A DNA stretch of 64,000 nt, taken from Lucifuga dentata. Lineage: Eukaryota > Chordata > Actinopteri > Ophidiiformes > Bythitidae. The stretch covers positions 1-64,000 of the forward strand of contig VXCM01002873.1 of the NCBI GenBank assembly GCA_014773175.1, read 5' to 3'. Below, in pieces: positions 33,364 to 43,299 of this stretch (positions within the stretch are counted from its first letter, which is position 1; every line of letters begins with the position of its first letter). Under the pieces are notes generated by a model. The model saw only the letters and a program-made list of their open reading frames with translations. It was not told where the DNA came from and searched no databases. Made by a program: the position numbers and the translations under genes.

Positions 33364-33520
33364 GATGTTGATACTGGAATGGCTCTTTAATTACCATTTA
33401 AACAGCAGGGGCTGTGTGTGTGTGTGTGTGTGTGTGTGTGTCAGAAAAGTGAGAGTCTATGTGTGTGATGTTGACAGCGGAACTACTGTTTAATTACCAT
33501 TTAAACTGTGAGAGCTGAGT
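33364..33520. repeat. ~103-bp tandem duplication containing (GT)n
   Basis: GATGTTGATACTGGAATGGC, then TCTTTAATTACCATTTAAAC (33364-33403), recurs as GATGTTGACAGCGGAACTAC, then TGTTTAATTACCATTTAAAC (33467-33506), offset 103 bp. Both copies continue with an AGAG/AGGG..GCTG phrase. The first is followed by a (GT)n array at 33413-33441, the second is not. The conserved core TTTAATTACCATTTAAAC is homeodomain-like. Confidence 0.75.
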
Positions 33521-33574
33521 GGATCATTTAAAGACAGAAGAGCTCCAGCCAGCCAAATGAGGAAAACAACACCA

Positions 33575-33645
33575 TTACACACACATACACATGCACACGC
33601 ACACACATGCACACACACAAGGACACACCCACACATAAAACCACA
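33575..33645. repeat. CA-rich imperfect microsatellite
   Basis: CACA with TA, GC and GG interruptions. Confidence 0.7.
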
Positions 33646-33974
33646 CAGAGAACACTATTACAGGCTAATGAACTATAGTTCTGTGTCACATAGTTATTTT
33701 ACAGTCAGAGGGACTTCAATTTTCTCAGTTTCTCTGTAAATAATCTTTAAATTGATACTTAGAATAATATGCAGTCACAACCATAATACCCTGTAACCCT
33801 AAACACTTTTTTCATTAAAAGTATGCAATAAAATGTGTGTGTGTATGTCTATATACATATATACAACCATCTGTGGATGTGTTTAGTCAGTCACCCTGTT
33901 AATTAGTCAGCCTGCTACTAAGGCAGCTAATACACCAGCCAGTCACCCAGCCAATCATACACAACTCTGAGCAG

Positions 33975-34999
33975 CAGGGGTGAAAAGTAACCAATTACTT
34001 TTACTCTCGTTACTGCAACGAAGTCAGTGTTTTTCTGTACTTGCACTTTTTTTTGAGTAACTTTTAAGAAAAATAGGTTTGCTTTTACTTCAGTAATTTT
34101 AGTTATAAGTATTGTACTTCGGTACATTTTAATTGACATCCATTACAGATTAAAAAAAAAAAAAACATCACGGAGGAACTGCAATAAAATAAAGCCATAA
34201 ACATGATGCTAAAGATGGAGAGAACAAGCTCAGAGGACCAGAAAACGATGAATTAAAAGAAGACAATCCATGGCCACATTTAAGCAACCAGTTTTGTTTT
34301 ATAAAGAAAAAAGAACACAGCTACATCATGCAGTGCAAACTTTGCTTGCTGAAAAACGTGGAGTTATAGGCTTGTCAGAACTCAGCATCAAACCTGCATG
34401 CAGAGGTAAGTTAGCTAACTGTATCCCATTAATTATTCATACGAGTCATTAGCTTTGCTGACATCTATGTCCAAAATAATATGCTTTCACTTGTTTCGGG
34501 GTTGCAATTTTGCTAGCTACTGAAAAATGCACATGTTAATGTTGATTAAGGCTAGCTACTGAGTTAATTGACATTAGCATTAGCATGTGTAGGATGGGCA
34601 GTTTAAGTGTGGAATTTTTATTAAATGTTTGTCTCCTTAGTCAAATATTATAATGGTTAAATTGACTGCAATTCGTTTTTCCTCCCAAATGTAGAGTAAT
34701 ATGTAGCATAATTAATATTAGAATGCTCAATGGGATAACACGTTTTAAAAGTGTAGCAAAGTCAATGTTAAGTCTTTACTTGCGAGCGTTGCAGCAAAAT
34801 TGTTTAAAATGTATGTATTTTTGCATTGTTTGGTAACAATGTAACTCAGTACTTTTTACTGAGAGTACATTTGAAACAAAATACTTTTAAAACTTTTATT
34901 TAAGTAAATTTTTGCACAAGTACTTTTACTTGAGTAAAATTTCATCAAAGTAATAGCACTTTACTTAAGTAAAATATTTTATTACTCTTTCCTCCCCTG
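33975..34999 (+). mobile_element. Tol2-like hAT transposon remnant, internally deleted
   Basis: The left end is CAGGGGTGAAAAGTAACCAA; the right end, reverse-complemented, is CAGGGGAGGAAAGAGTAATA. The 8 bp outside each end are CTGAGCAG (33967-33974) and CTGACCAG (35000-35007), a 7/8 match that fits the 8-bp hAT target duplication. Both subterminal regions are full of short ACTTTTACTTGAGTA-type words, the signature of Tol2-like hAT ends. At 1,025 bp it is far shorter than an autonomous Tol2 (about 4.7 kb). It keeps the first coding exon (34215-34405) and lacks the transposase core. Confidence 0.8.
34215..34405 (+). pseudogene. BED zinc-finger exon of Tol2-like hAT transposase, inactivated
   Basis: Translation gives MERTSSEDQ in one frame, then after a frame change ENDELKEDNPWPHLSNQFCF, IKKKEHSYIMQCKLCLLKNV, then EL, a TAG stop, and ACQNSASNLHAE. 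The WPHL start, the C-x2-C pair in MQCKLCL and the 'SxSNL' segment are the order seen in BED fingers at the N-terminus of hAT transposases. The two distal histidines expected after SNL are not kept: only HAE remains before GTAAGT, a good splice donor at 34406. So the exon has a frameshift, a nonsense codon and a damaged finger. No downstream exon exists within the element. Confidence 0.65.
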
Positions 35000-35007
35000 C
35001 TGACCAG

Positions 35008-35690
35008 TCTGCCTTTAACCAAGGTCATCTATCACCAATAACATTAACTCATTAATGTGCTAAAACAATCAAAGACTCGTTATCAATATTTCTTTTTCCC
35101 AAACACTTCAGGAGTGGACCAATGTTTTAATGACTTAAGCAACAAGATGCAGAGTCACTGTTTAAATACAAAGATCTAATTTTTACTAGCAGATTAGATA
35201 TACGCTCAATGAGCATTGTAGTAATTAAATTCACAGTATAGGACAGGGTGCGGCAGAAAGTTGGCTTGCTAGCAGCCATGTGCTTTGTCATTATGACACT
35301 AACTACGCTGACCACTAGAAAACATGTCAGTGAGGCCACTTTCCCTTTCAAGACTGTAAACTGTAAAATTAATAGCCAGTAAATGAATATGCATGGTTGT
35401 TTGTCTAAGGTATGACTTGTAAAAGTGATAGAGAGGAATAAGGGTTACTGTCTTGTCTGCCCTCAAGAAGTCTGTGTCACCAGATAACAAAACATTTAAG
35501 TTCATAATTTCCAACATATTCAGTCAGATTTAACTTTTGACTTTAGGGATTTTTCAGACCTTCAGTTCATTTGCTTTGTTCCAAATCAGGGACGAAATTG
35601 CTACGATGTTGCATTTACCCCTTTATTCAATTTGGTTTCACACAGAAGAAAACTTCAAGAGAACTAAAATACATGAATAAAAATGTTGTT
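35008..35690. other. AT-rich unique sequence
   Basis: No gene recognised; the overlapping minus-strand frames at 35127-35517 lack motifs. Confidence 0.45.
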
Positions 35691-35973
35691 TCAGGACTAC
35701 CTAGCTAACTGCTACTTCCTCTCTACCATGGCGAAATCTGCAGGATGATGAAGGCAAAGGTGGGTGAACAGGTTAGTGGTATCGCCCCCTTTTGCGGTTA
35801 TTGTCAATCAACATTTTCTGGAGACTGGGGCGTCTACCAACACCCTGTCTTTTTTACGGAATCCAAAAAATTCCCACACTGGCGAGCTAACTTTTTTCAG
35901 GTTAAGGTAGAGTGTCTCACTCTCGTGTCATCTCCGACGACATGATTTTGCACGGCAGTAGTTGCCACACACT

Positions 35974-36005
35974 GTGGTAGTAGCTAGCTAGCTAGCTACT
36001 ACCAC
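35974..36005. repeat. Perfect 32-bp palindrome
   Basis: GTGGTAGTAGCTAGCT is followed directly by its exact reverse complement, giving a spacer-free palindrome with a GCTA/TAGC core. It lies 14 bp before a long (GT)n array and inside the probable hAT element. Confidence 0.95.
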
Positions 36006-36015
36006 TGCGTCACAT

Positions 36016-36018
<3 letters not shown>

Positions 36019-36066
<48 letters not shown>
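36019..36066. repeat. (GT)n microsatellite
   Basis: About 24 GT units. Confidence 0.9.
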
Positions 36067-36069
<3 letters not shown>

Positions 36070-36169
36070 TGGGAGGGGGGACGTTGGGGGAGGGAGACAA
36101 AGTGAGTACAGAAAGAAATGGAAATGATTTAAGAGGCGCTGGATTATTTACACATTTATACATTTATAT

Positions 36170-36245
36170 TGTCATATGTACATATGATATACATATATAT
36201 ATATTTATATTTATATACATATATATACATTTGTATGTGCATTAT
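36170..36245. repeat. AT-rich low complexity
   Basis: ATATAC/TATTTA-type degenerate repeats. Confidence 0.75.
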
Positions 36246-36293
36246 TAACACTATATCAATATTTCATTTTTTAAATATTCCAGTTATCGTCAA

Positions 36294-36420
36294 TGCCAGT
36301 ATATCTTGACACCCCTAGTTCAGACCTGCCTAAATGAACCGGGGTTAGAGTGGGGTNTGCCAGTATATCTTGACACCCCTAGTTCAGACCTGCCTAAATG
36401 AACCGGGGTTAGAGTGGGGT
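36294..36420. repeat. 63-bp exact duplication around single N (likely assembly artefact)
   Basis: 36294-36356 equals 36358-36420, split by the N at 36357. The unit contains the hAT-like end, so the apparent second end is not evidence for a second element. Confidence 0.85.
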
Positions 36421-37093
36421 GGGGAGAGGCAAAATCCTCCTAGTTTTACATAAGTAAGATTTTCTTCCAAACTGCTGTGTGCTTGCTTTATTAAAATGCA
36501 CTGCAAATATCCTTGTCTAAGTAGAAGTATGCAACCTGTGGCTCTGTCAGCGGCAGATGGCTGGTAAAGCTTATTGTCACCTTTCATTAAAGACCCCTTC
36601 CATGAGTTTATTCTCCATGTACCTTTTAATCAAATTACAACCACAGTTCAAGAAGCATGCTAAAAAGTGACATTTCTATGCATTCTGTGCATCATCAGTA
36701 AGGATGGCAAAACATATTAACTCAACATTGTGTTTTTATGATGGCAAAACACCTTCAGCTATTACAGTCAAAGAGCTGCACTCCTCATGAAAGCACTCAG
36801 TGATTAATTACACTAAATGAGCAATTATGAATGATAATACTGAATTATTTTTACACTGCCATGGCAGGTATGAATGATGCCATGATTCCTTTCACAAAGG
36901 TAGTTAAATAATTACAGTGTAACAGTGAGAATGATAGGAGTGATCATATTTGTGACAGACAGGCTGTGTCGCACTGAGAGTATTATGATAATGATATTAA
37001 TGATGGATCTTTGCAAATGTGTGTGTGTGTATGGGAGTTCAGTGGGAGATGTCTCACCTCATACTGAGTCTCTCAGCCCGATGCCATCTGTTC
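36421..37093. other. Unique sequence with possible regulatory island
   Basis: No gene recognised. 36760-36960 is repeat-free with many homeodomain-like words (CAGTGATTAATTACACTAAA, GAGCAATTATGAATGATAAT). Confidence 0.3.
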
Positions 37094-37319
37094 CACACAC
37101 ACACACACAACACACACACGCACACACAAAACATATGCATGCACATAAACATGCTCAGAAAATCAGAAGCACAATGCACAACCACTATCATAATTACTGT
37201 GGACATACAACAAGACAGAAGCAGGAAACAAACACACATAAATACATGTACATATTCACACACACACTTACACACAAACACACACACACACACACATGCA
37301 TGCACACACACGCACACAA
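37094..37319. repeat. Two CA-rich microsatellites separated by unique DNA
   Basis: CA tracts at 37094-37129 and 37256-37319 with AA, GC and TGCA interruptions. Confidence 0.8.
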
Positions 37320-37440
37320 CTCCTAGACAGTGAGTAATCCTGACTGTACCCAGAAACCTCGGTTCTGAGGGTTCAGCCAAAGGGAAACCAGCATGTTGTC
37401 AACCTACTGGACATACATGAGATCAGGGCCTAGTGTATCT

Positions 37441-37441
<1 letters not shown>

Positions 37442-37477
<36 letters not shown>
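37442..37477. repeat. (GT)n microsatellite
   Basis: About 18 GT units. Confidence 0.9.
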
Positions 37478-37648
37478 GTAGGTTTTTGCTACATTCGTTT
37501 GCATTTATACAAAATCAACAACTTACAACACACACAAAAATGTTGAAAATTTGTACAATATCATTATATAATTTGGACATATTTTTTTTTATCAAGTTGA
37601 CAGAAAAGACTGAAGAAAAACTGGAAAAAAATGTAACGTACCACTTCC

Positions 37649-37697
<49 letters not shown>
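37649..37697. repeat. (GATA)n microsatellite
   Basis: About twelve GATA units, uninterrupted. Confidence 0.92.
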
Positions 37698-37778
37698 TCC
37701 ATCAAGCTGTTACTTCCTGAATGCTTAACAAACTGAGGCAACTTGTTGGCGACATTCTAGGTTGTAATTTAGTGTCAT

Positions 37779-37783
<5 letters not shown>

Positions 37784-37825
<42 letters not shown>

Positions 37826-37845
37826 TTTCCCCCTCCCTCCCTCCC
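37784..37845. repeat. (CT)n then (CCCT)n microsatellite
   Basis: About 18 CT units followed by CCCTCC-rich sequence. Confidence 0.88.
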
Positions 37846-38070
37846 CTCAATATTCTCCGTCATCAAATTTCACTTTAAGAGGAAATGCAATGGAACAAAT
37901 ATTTCCAAAGACTATATCAAAGGCCTTATCTGTCACTGTGTTTTCTCACTCTGACACACATCCAGACAAGAAGAGTTTGGGGTCTAAAGTACACGCTTAG
38001 GTATTCTAGCAGTACCTAGACTGTATATGATCAACACAGACACACAAACGCACACACACATAAACATGCA

Positions 38071-38073
<3 letters not shown>

Positions 38074-38107
<34 letters not shown>

Positions 38108-38118
38108 TGTGTGTGTGC
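38074..38118. repeat. (GT)n microsatellite
   Basis: About 21 GT units with one TTT interruption. Confidence 0.88.
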
Positions 38119-38217
38119 ATCCATGTGGCATTGCCGGACGGTGTATGAGCAGCATATCTGTCAGTGTGTGACAGGTTGACAGCTCAAGCTCCCAGTACTT
38201 TGTCCACTGTCATCACA

Positions 38218-38262
<45 letters not shown>
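38218..38262. repeat. (CA)n microsatellite
   Basis: About 22 CA units. Together with the GT array 100 bp upstream it forms a long inverted pair that could fold or recombine. Confidence 0.9.
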
Positions 38263-38264
<2 letters not shown>

Positions 38265-39680
38265 GTTTCATACACTCATAACATTAAATTGGGGGCACAG
38301 TGTTTTAATATTGTGGTGCTTTGTTCTGTTCTTCAACACATCTGCATGCAGAAAGAGAATGAAAAAAAAAAAACTAAGACTGAAATGACAAAAACACAAA
38401 AACTTTGTTCCTTTTCCACATTTGTTCAAGTAAAGTATGTCAGCTATTGAAAGGAAAATTATAATAGTTTAAGAAATTACAAAGTCTACAAAGTATAACA
38501 AAATATAAAAGTGGAATATCATGGGTTTGAAAGTCTTGAAACCCCTCTCTTCACACTATCACACAGAAATGTTGCTGAAGTATTTGTGAAAACATTTCAA
38601 ATGAATTAGCAATATCAGATTCAATAGGATATCAAAAAGCAGCAGGCGGTTTCATGAGTTTTATACAGATTCTGCTCAATGTCACACCAAAGTTATCAGC
38701 ACTTTACTAAGCCTCACACTTCCAGGCTCATGGCAATGCACAATATGCAGCCACCACAAAAGCGCCAAGGCTATTATCTCGCCATAATAGCTGCATTTAA
38801 TGATACACACACATGCCTCAAGTCTCCTTTTCATTTTACTAGAAGGGCCTCACTCCATACAAATCAAGCCAGGTCAGATCACACAATTGGACTTGTTCAC
38901 ATAATCACAGATCATAGCTTTAGCACAGTTGGTACAATTAAGGATTGTGGATTTGAAGCATTCTAAACAATGGGCCCAAATTAAATTTTTGAGTTTCTCT
39001 GAAAGAAGCTCTGGCTGTGCTGAAAGAACAATCAAACAGAATGAGAACAGATGTAGTCTTTAACAGGACTGGTGGGGATACCCACTCACAATATGGCATC
39101 ATTCTCTCTTTCCTTATCCGTGATATTCTATTACACTCTCACAGTCTGAGTCTCACTAACAATTCTTTAGCACCATAGTTAGTATAATTCTACAGTTTTA
39201 AAATTTTGAAGCCTATATTGTGTCTCTTTGCCTCAGCTGTGGGAAAGACCAAAAGCAATAACACAAAGAAAGAAGGAGCAAGAAACAAAGAATGAGGCAA
39301 TGAAGAATGCAAGCATGAGACAAATGGATGAAAAATTGAAATCATTTATTTCATATTCCAAGCAGACCAATTATTCATTACCAGGTCAAGACACTTTTAA
39401 TTCCCTCCTCTCTTAGTTTCAGCAGAGGGGGTTTGGAATTATCAGGACAGTAAGCAGAGTTGAGAATAGGGCTTGTACTAACACAGGAAGGAAGAGGAAA
39501 GGAAGGACGATAGGCCTTTCAGAAGAGATTTTTACTCAGTTTAAAGATGTGAAATTAGAAGTGTTCATTTTGAGAGATGGTTCTCAATCTCAGCTGAGTC
39601 CTACTTACTTTCATTTACTCCCAGGATTGCTTGAAAATGAAAAACATTCAATTAATTCATGTCACATCCTTTCACAGCAC
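38263..39680. other. Unique sequence
   Basis: No gene recognised. 38685-38960 is a repeat-free balanced block with a small hairpin-like word around GCTATTAT..ATAATAGC (about 38770-38792). The 95-codon frame across it has no known domain. Confidence 0.4.
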
Positions 39681-39686
39681 ATGGTT

Positions 39687-39712
39687 AACCCTAACCCAAA
39701 CCCTAACCCTGA
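39687..39712. repeat. Short interstitial telomere-like repeat
   Basis: AACCCTAACCCAAACCCTAA then CCCT: about four (CCCTAA) units, one mutated. Too short to mark a chromosome end. Confidence 0.6.
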
Positions 39713-39989
39713 TCCTCGAGATTAAATAGCACATTCTAAAGTCAAAAATTAAAACAAGTTCTTTTTGTTTAGCTTCAGCAATCTACAGCTTGTGTATGCA
39801 GCTCTCACCACCTGTGACTGGAGGCCTTTGTTGATGACCATCCACTGGTGGCTCCTGAAGTTTATATTTCAAGTTGTTGCCAGGGCACAAGGGGGCACAG
39901 TCACAAGCCTCGACGATGTCATGTCGCGTGGTCACACCTCCTAGATTTTGTAACTTAGCACGAGTGGCACGAGTGACTCACTGTTCAAA

Positions 39990-40160
39990 ATGGAGGAGTC
40001 TGAAGGTAGACTTGATGAGTTGGTGTGTCATTACAAGCATCTTTATGATTGGTTCCTGAGACATTACAAGGACTAACACAAGACCCAAAACTCCTGGAAT
40101 GAAATAGCAACTGCACTGGGCAAAGATACAAGTTTTTGCCGGAAACTACTTCCTGCTTGA
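39990..40160 (+). pseudogene. MADF (Myb/SANT-like) domain fragment, probably transposon-borne
   Basis: From the ATG at 39990 the frame reads MEESEGRLDELVCHYKHLYD, then WFLRHYKD, a TAA at 40074-40076, then HKTQNSWNEIATALGKD and TSFCRK. This follows the MADF pattern: 'L-x-E-L-V-x-x-Y-x-x-LYD', then 'YKD-x-x-K-x-x-x-W-x-E-IA-x-x-LG-x-D-x-x-x-C-x-K'. It keeps the helix-1 leucines, the central tryptophan and the C-x-K that normally leads to 'W..LRD'. In fish such domains are carried by PIF/Harbinger-type elements as their second protein, and also occur in host genes. The in-frame stop splits the domain and the third helix is missing, so I call it a pseudogene. No inverted ends were identified. Confidence 0.5.
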
Positions 40161-40780
40161 CATTGTATTTTATTTGTACTGCCCCCTGTCATTTCAGAGA
40201 CTATAGCAATGGAGAATGCAAAGATGGAGGTTGTTTAAATCAATTGGTTCTCCTACCTGAGGAAGCACAATGCGGTCATTTACTTGAGTATTTGAGCAAG
40301 TCCGAATCTGTAGAACTTGCTGAAACTGGAATACTTTTTACTCAGTTGCTGACATGTGTTTGGAATTATTACCATGAGGACCAGTGAAAAGCATTTAATC
40401 ATTTATGCAAGAGTGCCCTGGTGATTGAACATGCACAAGAGACTTTTCAGTATTTATGCAAATTTTTATTTTATTTATTAATACAAAGCTGTGGCTTGTT
40501 TTTTTTTCTTCTTCTTATCTCAAATCATTCAAAAAGAACTGAGTCACTTAAAAGAACTGAAATTCACTTGACTGAACTGAAAGCACATGACGACATTTAC
40601 ATACACAAACATACTGTAAGCAAGTGAACACAAGAAAATTAAAAAAGTTTAGTGGCAACGGAGACATAAGAAGTAAAACTGATGAAAGACAAGAGACTGA
40701 ACAGGGTGAACAGGGCTATGGGAGGATGGACAGAGAGAAAAGAGAAACAGACAAAAGAGAGAGATTAACAAACATGGACT

Positions 40781-40781
<1 letters not shown>
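40161..40781. other. Unique sequence downstream of the MADF relic
   Basis: Contains an 83-codon frame (40136-40387) overlapping the relic in another frame. It shows no domain. The remainder is AT-rich, turning purine-rich after 40640. Confidence 0.4.
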
Positions 40782-40833
<52 letters not shown>

Positions 40834-40840
40834 GAGAGAG
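40782..40840. repeat. (AG)n microsatellite
   Basis: About 29 AG units with one GGG interruption. Confidence 0.9.
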
Positions 40841-41081
40841 ACTCAACAAAGTAACAGGAAGAGAGAATACAAAGAAGGAGAGAAAGATATTGAATGAAAC
40901 AGAGAGAGACATTGGACAGCTCTTCCTCTCAGTAAGTGAAAGACTTCAAACCACAGTGGATGAGAGCGTGACACTTTATGTGGCTATTCTCTCTGCATTA
41001 GCATTAGCTAGCTCTCAGACTGACAAGCTGGTGCTCTGTGCTCAAGGTCAGGAAGGGCACACACCACCACGGGCCATGACT

Positions 41082-41108
41082 ACACACACACACACACACA
41101 CACACACA
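41082..41108. repeat. (CA)n microsatellite
   Basis: About 13 CA units. Confidence 0.9.
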
Positions 41109-42239
41109 GTCAAAGACGGTACTGAACTCACAGTTTATGCATCCTTATGCACGCAGACACAAACACACACTGACATACTGATATACACAAAAATAAGAGG
41201 CTAACACCGAAGAATTAAAACTAATTGTTAATGTTAATTGTGTAGTATATGAAGTAATCAGCTGAGGATTTTAAGAGATTAGTGAGTATACAATGAGTAT
41301 ATACTGAACACATCCAGTTGAACAGCAAAAGGCTGGTGATTTGTCATGCAGGTCTGAGAAATCAGTCAGTACATGCACATTAAGTTCAGTTATACTCAGA
41401 TTAGGGTAATGAATTTATTTTTTGCAACAGTCATGCAATCGTCATAATAAGATTTAAATGGTCATTAATCAGACTAAGTTTATTCTATGCAACAGATAAT
41501 TGGAGGCATAACAGTAAGTCACCTCTGCATGCACTTCCTCACCTGGTGGACTCCCTTACACTTTGATTACACACGAGTTGTGTGTATTCGGCAAACTATG
41601 GAATCCTGTTAATTCATTCTGTATGAGTAAGATGTATACATCTTACTCACTTTATTGTCTTAACCAGCAGGACAAATAATTGGATAATAGTGTGTATGTA
41701 AATGTACTAAGTGAGTTATGAGAGCAGGTTTTTAAACTAACTTTCCATATCAGGTAAGTACAACAGATGATATGTGACATGGTTCTGATTCAGTACTGAG
41801 ATCTTTGCTGTGTGACAGCTGTGATTGAGGGGTCCAGGATGGATTGGGATATTACTGATATGCCACTGAAATCAATCCCACCGACATGGGTTGTTAAACT
41901 TGCCAATCTGAACCTTGATGTACTGTAACCCAGCTGGATGTAGTATTAAATGCTATGCACCATAACAAGCAGAAGAGCATAAGTGTATGAAAACTACTGA
42001 GCTGGATGAAGCCAATGCTTCTCCTGACTGACATGATTGTATGGTGAACTGGGAAATCAATTTCTTTCTCCTCCAGGACTCCAGAGAGAGGTCAACCTTT
42101 GGTCAGACTGTGTCGCTATAGCTGTTAAGTACAAAAAATGCTGATTTACGTGAATGATTGTTCATTCTATGGTGGATCCCAACAGAGGAAAACAAGTAAA
42201 CATGTGAAACACATGGCTACTGTGGCTTCTGTACTCTGT
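41109..42239. other. Unique sequence
   Basis: No gene recognised. Contains a perfect 26-bp palindrome at 41624-41649. Confidence 0.5.
41624..41649. repeat. Perfect 26-bp palindrome
   Basis: TGAGTAAGATGTA is followed directly by its reverse complement TACATCTTACTCA. Confidence 0.95.
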
Positions 42240-42415
42240 CACTGGCAGGTAAGTGCTGTGTGCTACAGGCTAATCAGGGTGCAGAACCTCATTAAGACTT
42301 TATTTATGCAGGCAGTGTCAGCTGTGTATGGCATTAACATGGCCTGGCCTGCTGCTAATGAAGATGCTAACTCATCTTCAGCGAGGAAAGGAGGGAGAGG
42401 ATGATCCTCCTGTGG
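42240..42415. other. High-complexity island, possible conserved non-coding element
   Basis: Contains GGCTAATCAGGGTGCAGAAC, CATTAAGACTTTATTTATGC and GGCATTAACATGGCCTGGCC in a repeat-free context. The 88-codon frame through it has no domain. A splice-donor-like CAGGTAAGT occurs at 42247-42255, but no matching exon is evident. Confidence 0.28.
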
Positions 42416-42659
42416 ACCACTTTTAGTAGAAACAGGAAACATGCCAAACTGGAGTTCTTTTAAGACCAGTCGTGCTTGTATTCCATTTCTTATGTGATTA
42501 TATGAAACAGTGTTAATCAGAAGCTTCACAGCTCCACGTTTGCTATTTTCAAGAAGTGACAACTGCCTTAATCGCAGAATGCATGAAACTTAATAGTAAA
42601 TCCATTTTTCCTCAGTCAGCAGTTGACTTTTTGGAGATGACTGGTTCCTGGAAAAACAC

Positions 42660-42664
<5 letters not shown>

Positions 42665-42706
<42 letters not shown>
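42665..42706. repeat. (GA)n microsatellite
   Basis: About 21 GA units. Confidence 0.9.
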
Positions 42707-42709
<3 letters not shown>

Positions 42710-43101
42710 CAAAGCAGGGAAGAAAGAGGCAATCTGTGATGTGATTTTTTGATAACCATAATCATGATCTGCCTAGGATGATCCAATTCCTGAGACAGTT
42801 TACGGGGTAGAGAGGGCCATCAGAATTAGAATGAGATGAGCCTAAATGGCTATTTATTCCTTTGTGTGTGTGTGTGCATGCGTGTGTGTATCTGTGTGTC
42901 TGTCTGTCATAAATGGCTATTTGTGTGGGTTAAAGGATTGGTGAGGCCATCTGAAACACATGAAGCAGACCTCACAGCATGTCTGACACACACATTCATA
43001 GATGCGTGCACACACACACAGATAAATCTCAAAACACAAGAATACCCTCCTTTTTACACATAGTAGTGTTTGTATAGTTGTGGTTAAGTACATCAATGCC
43101 A

Positions 43102-43125
43102 GTGTGTGTGTGTGTGTGTGTGTGT
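43102..43125. repeat. (GT)n microsatellite
   Basis: About 12 GT units; a second imperfect GT tract lies at 43250-43290. Confidence 0.85.
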
Positions 43126-43299
43126 TAACATTATACATTATACCTATGGATAGGCAGCATTTATACACCCAGAATGTGCTTGACTGTGCTCGCATGTGTG
43201 CTTATTCAAGCTGGCTGCAAGCGTACACTTATATGTGTTCTAAAATGTACGTGTGTGTGTGTGTAGGTGTGTGTGTGCACGTGTGTGTGACTGAGTGTT

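Larger units (their letters stand above)
35695..36319. mobile_element. Probable hAT-type element, right part
   Basis: Its end reads CCAGTATATCTTGACACCCC followed by TAG. Reverse-complemented, CTAGGGGTGTCAAGATATAC resembles the 'taggggtgt.ac.atac' terminus of common fish hAT families. The internal words TTGTCAATCAACATTTTCTG and CATCTCCGACGACATGATTTTGC also fit such elements in style. No opposite end was located, so the left boundary is arbitrary. A 66-codon frame at 35745-35945 has no domain. Confidence 0.35.

Noticed and set aside
35745..35945. 66-codon plus frame with two cysteines (CGYC) as a possible zinc knuckle
   Set aside because: Single C-x2-C without partner residues, inside probable hAT debris.
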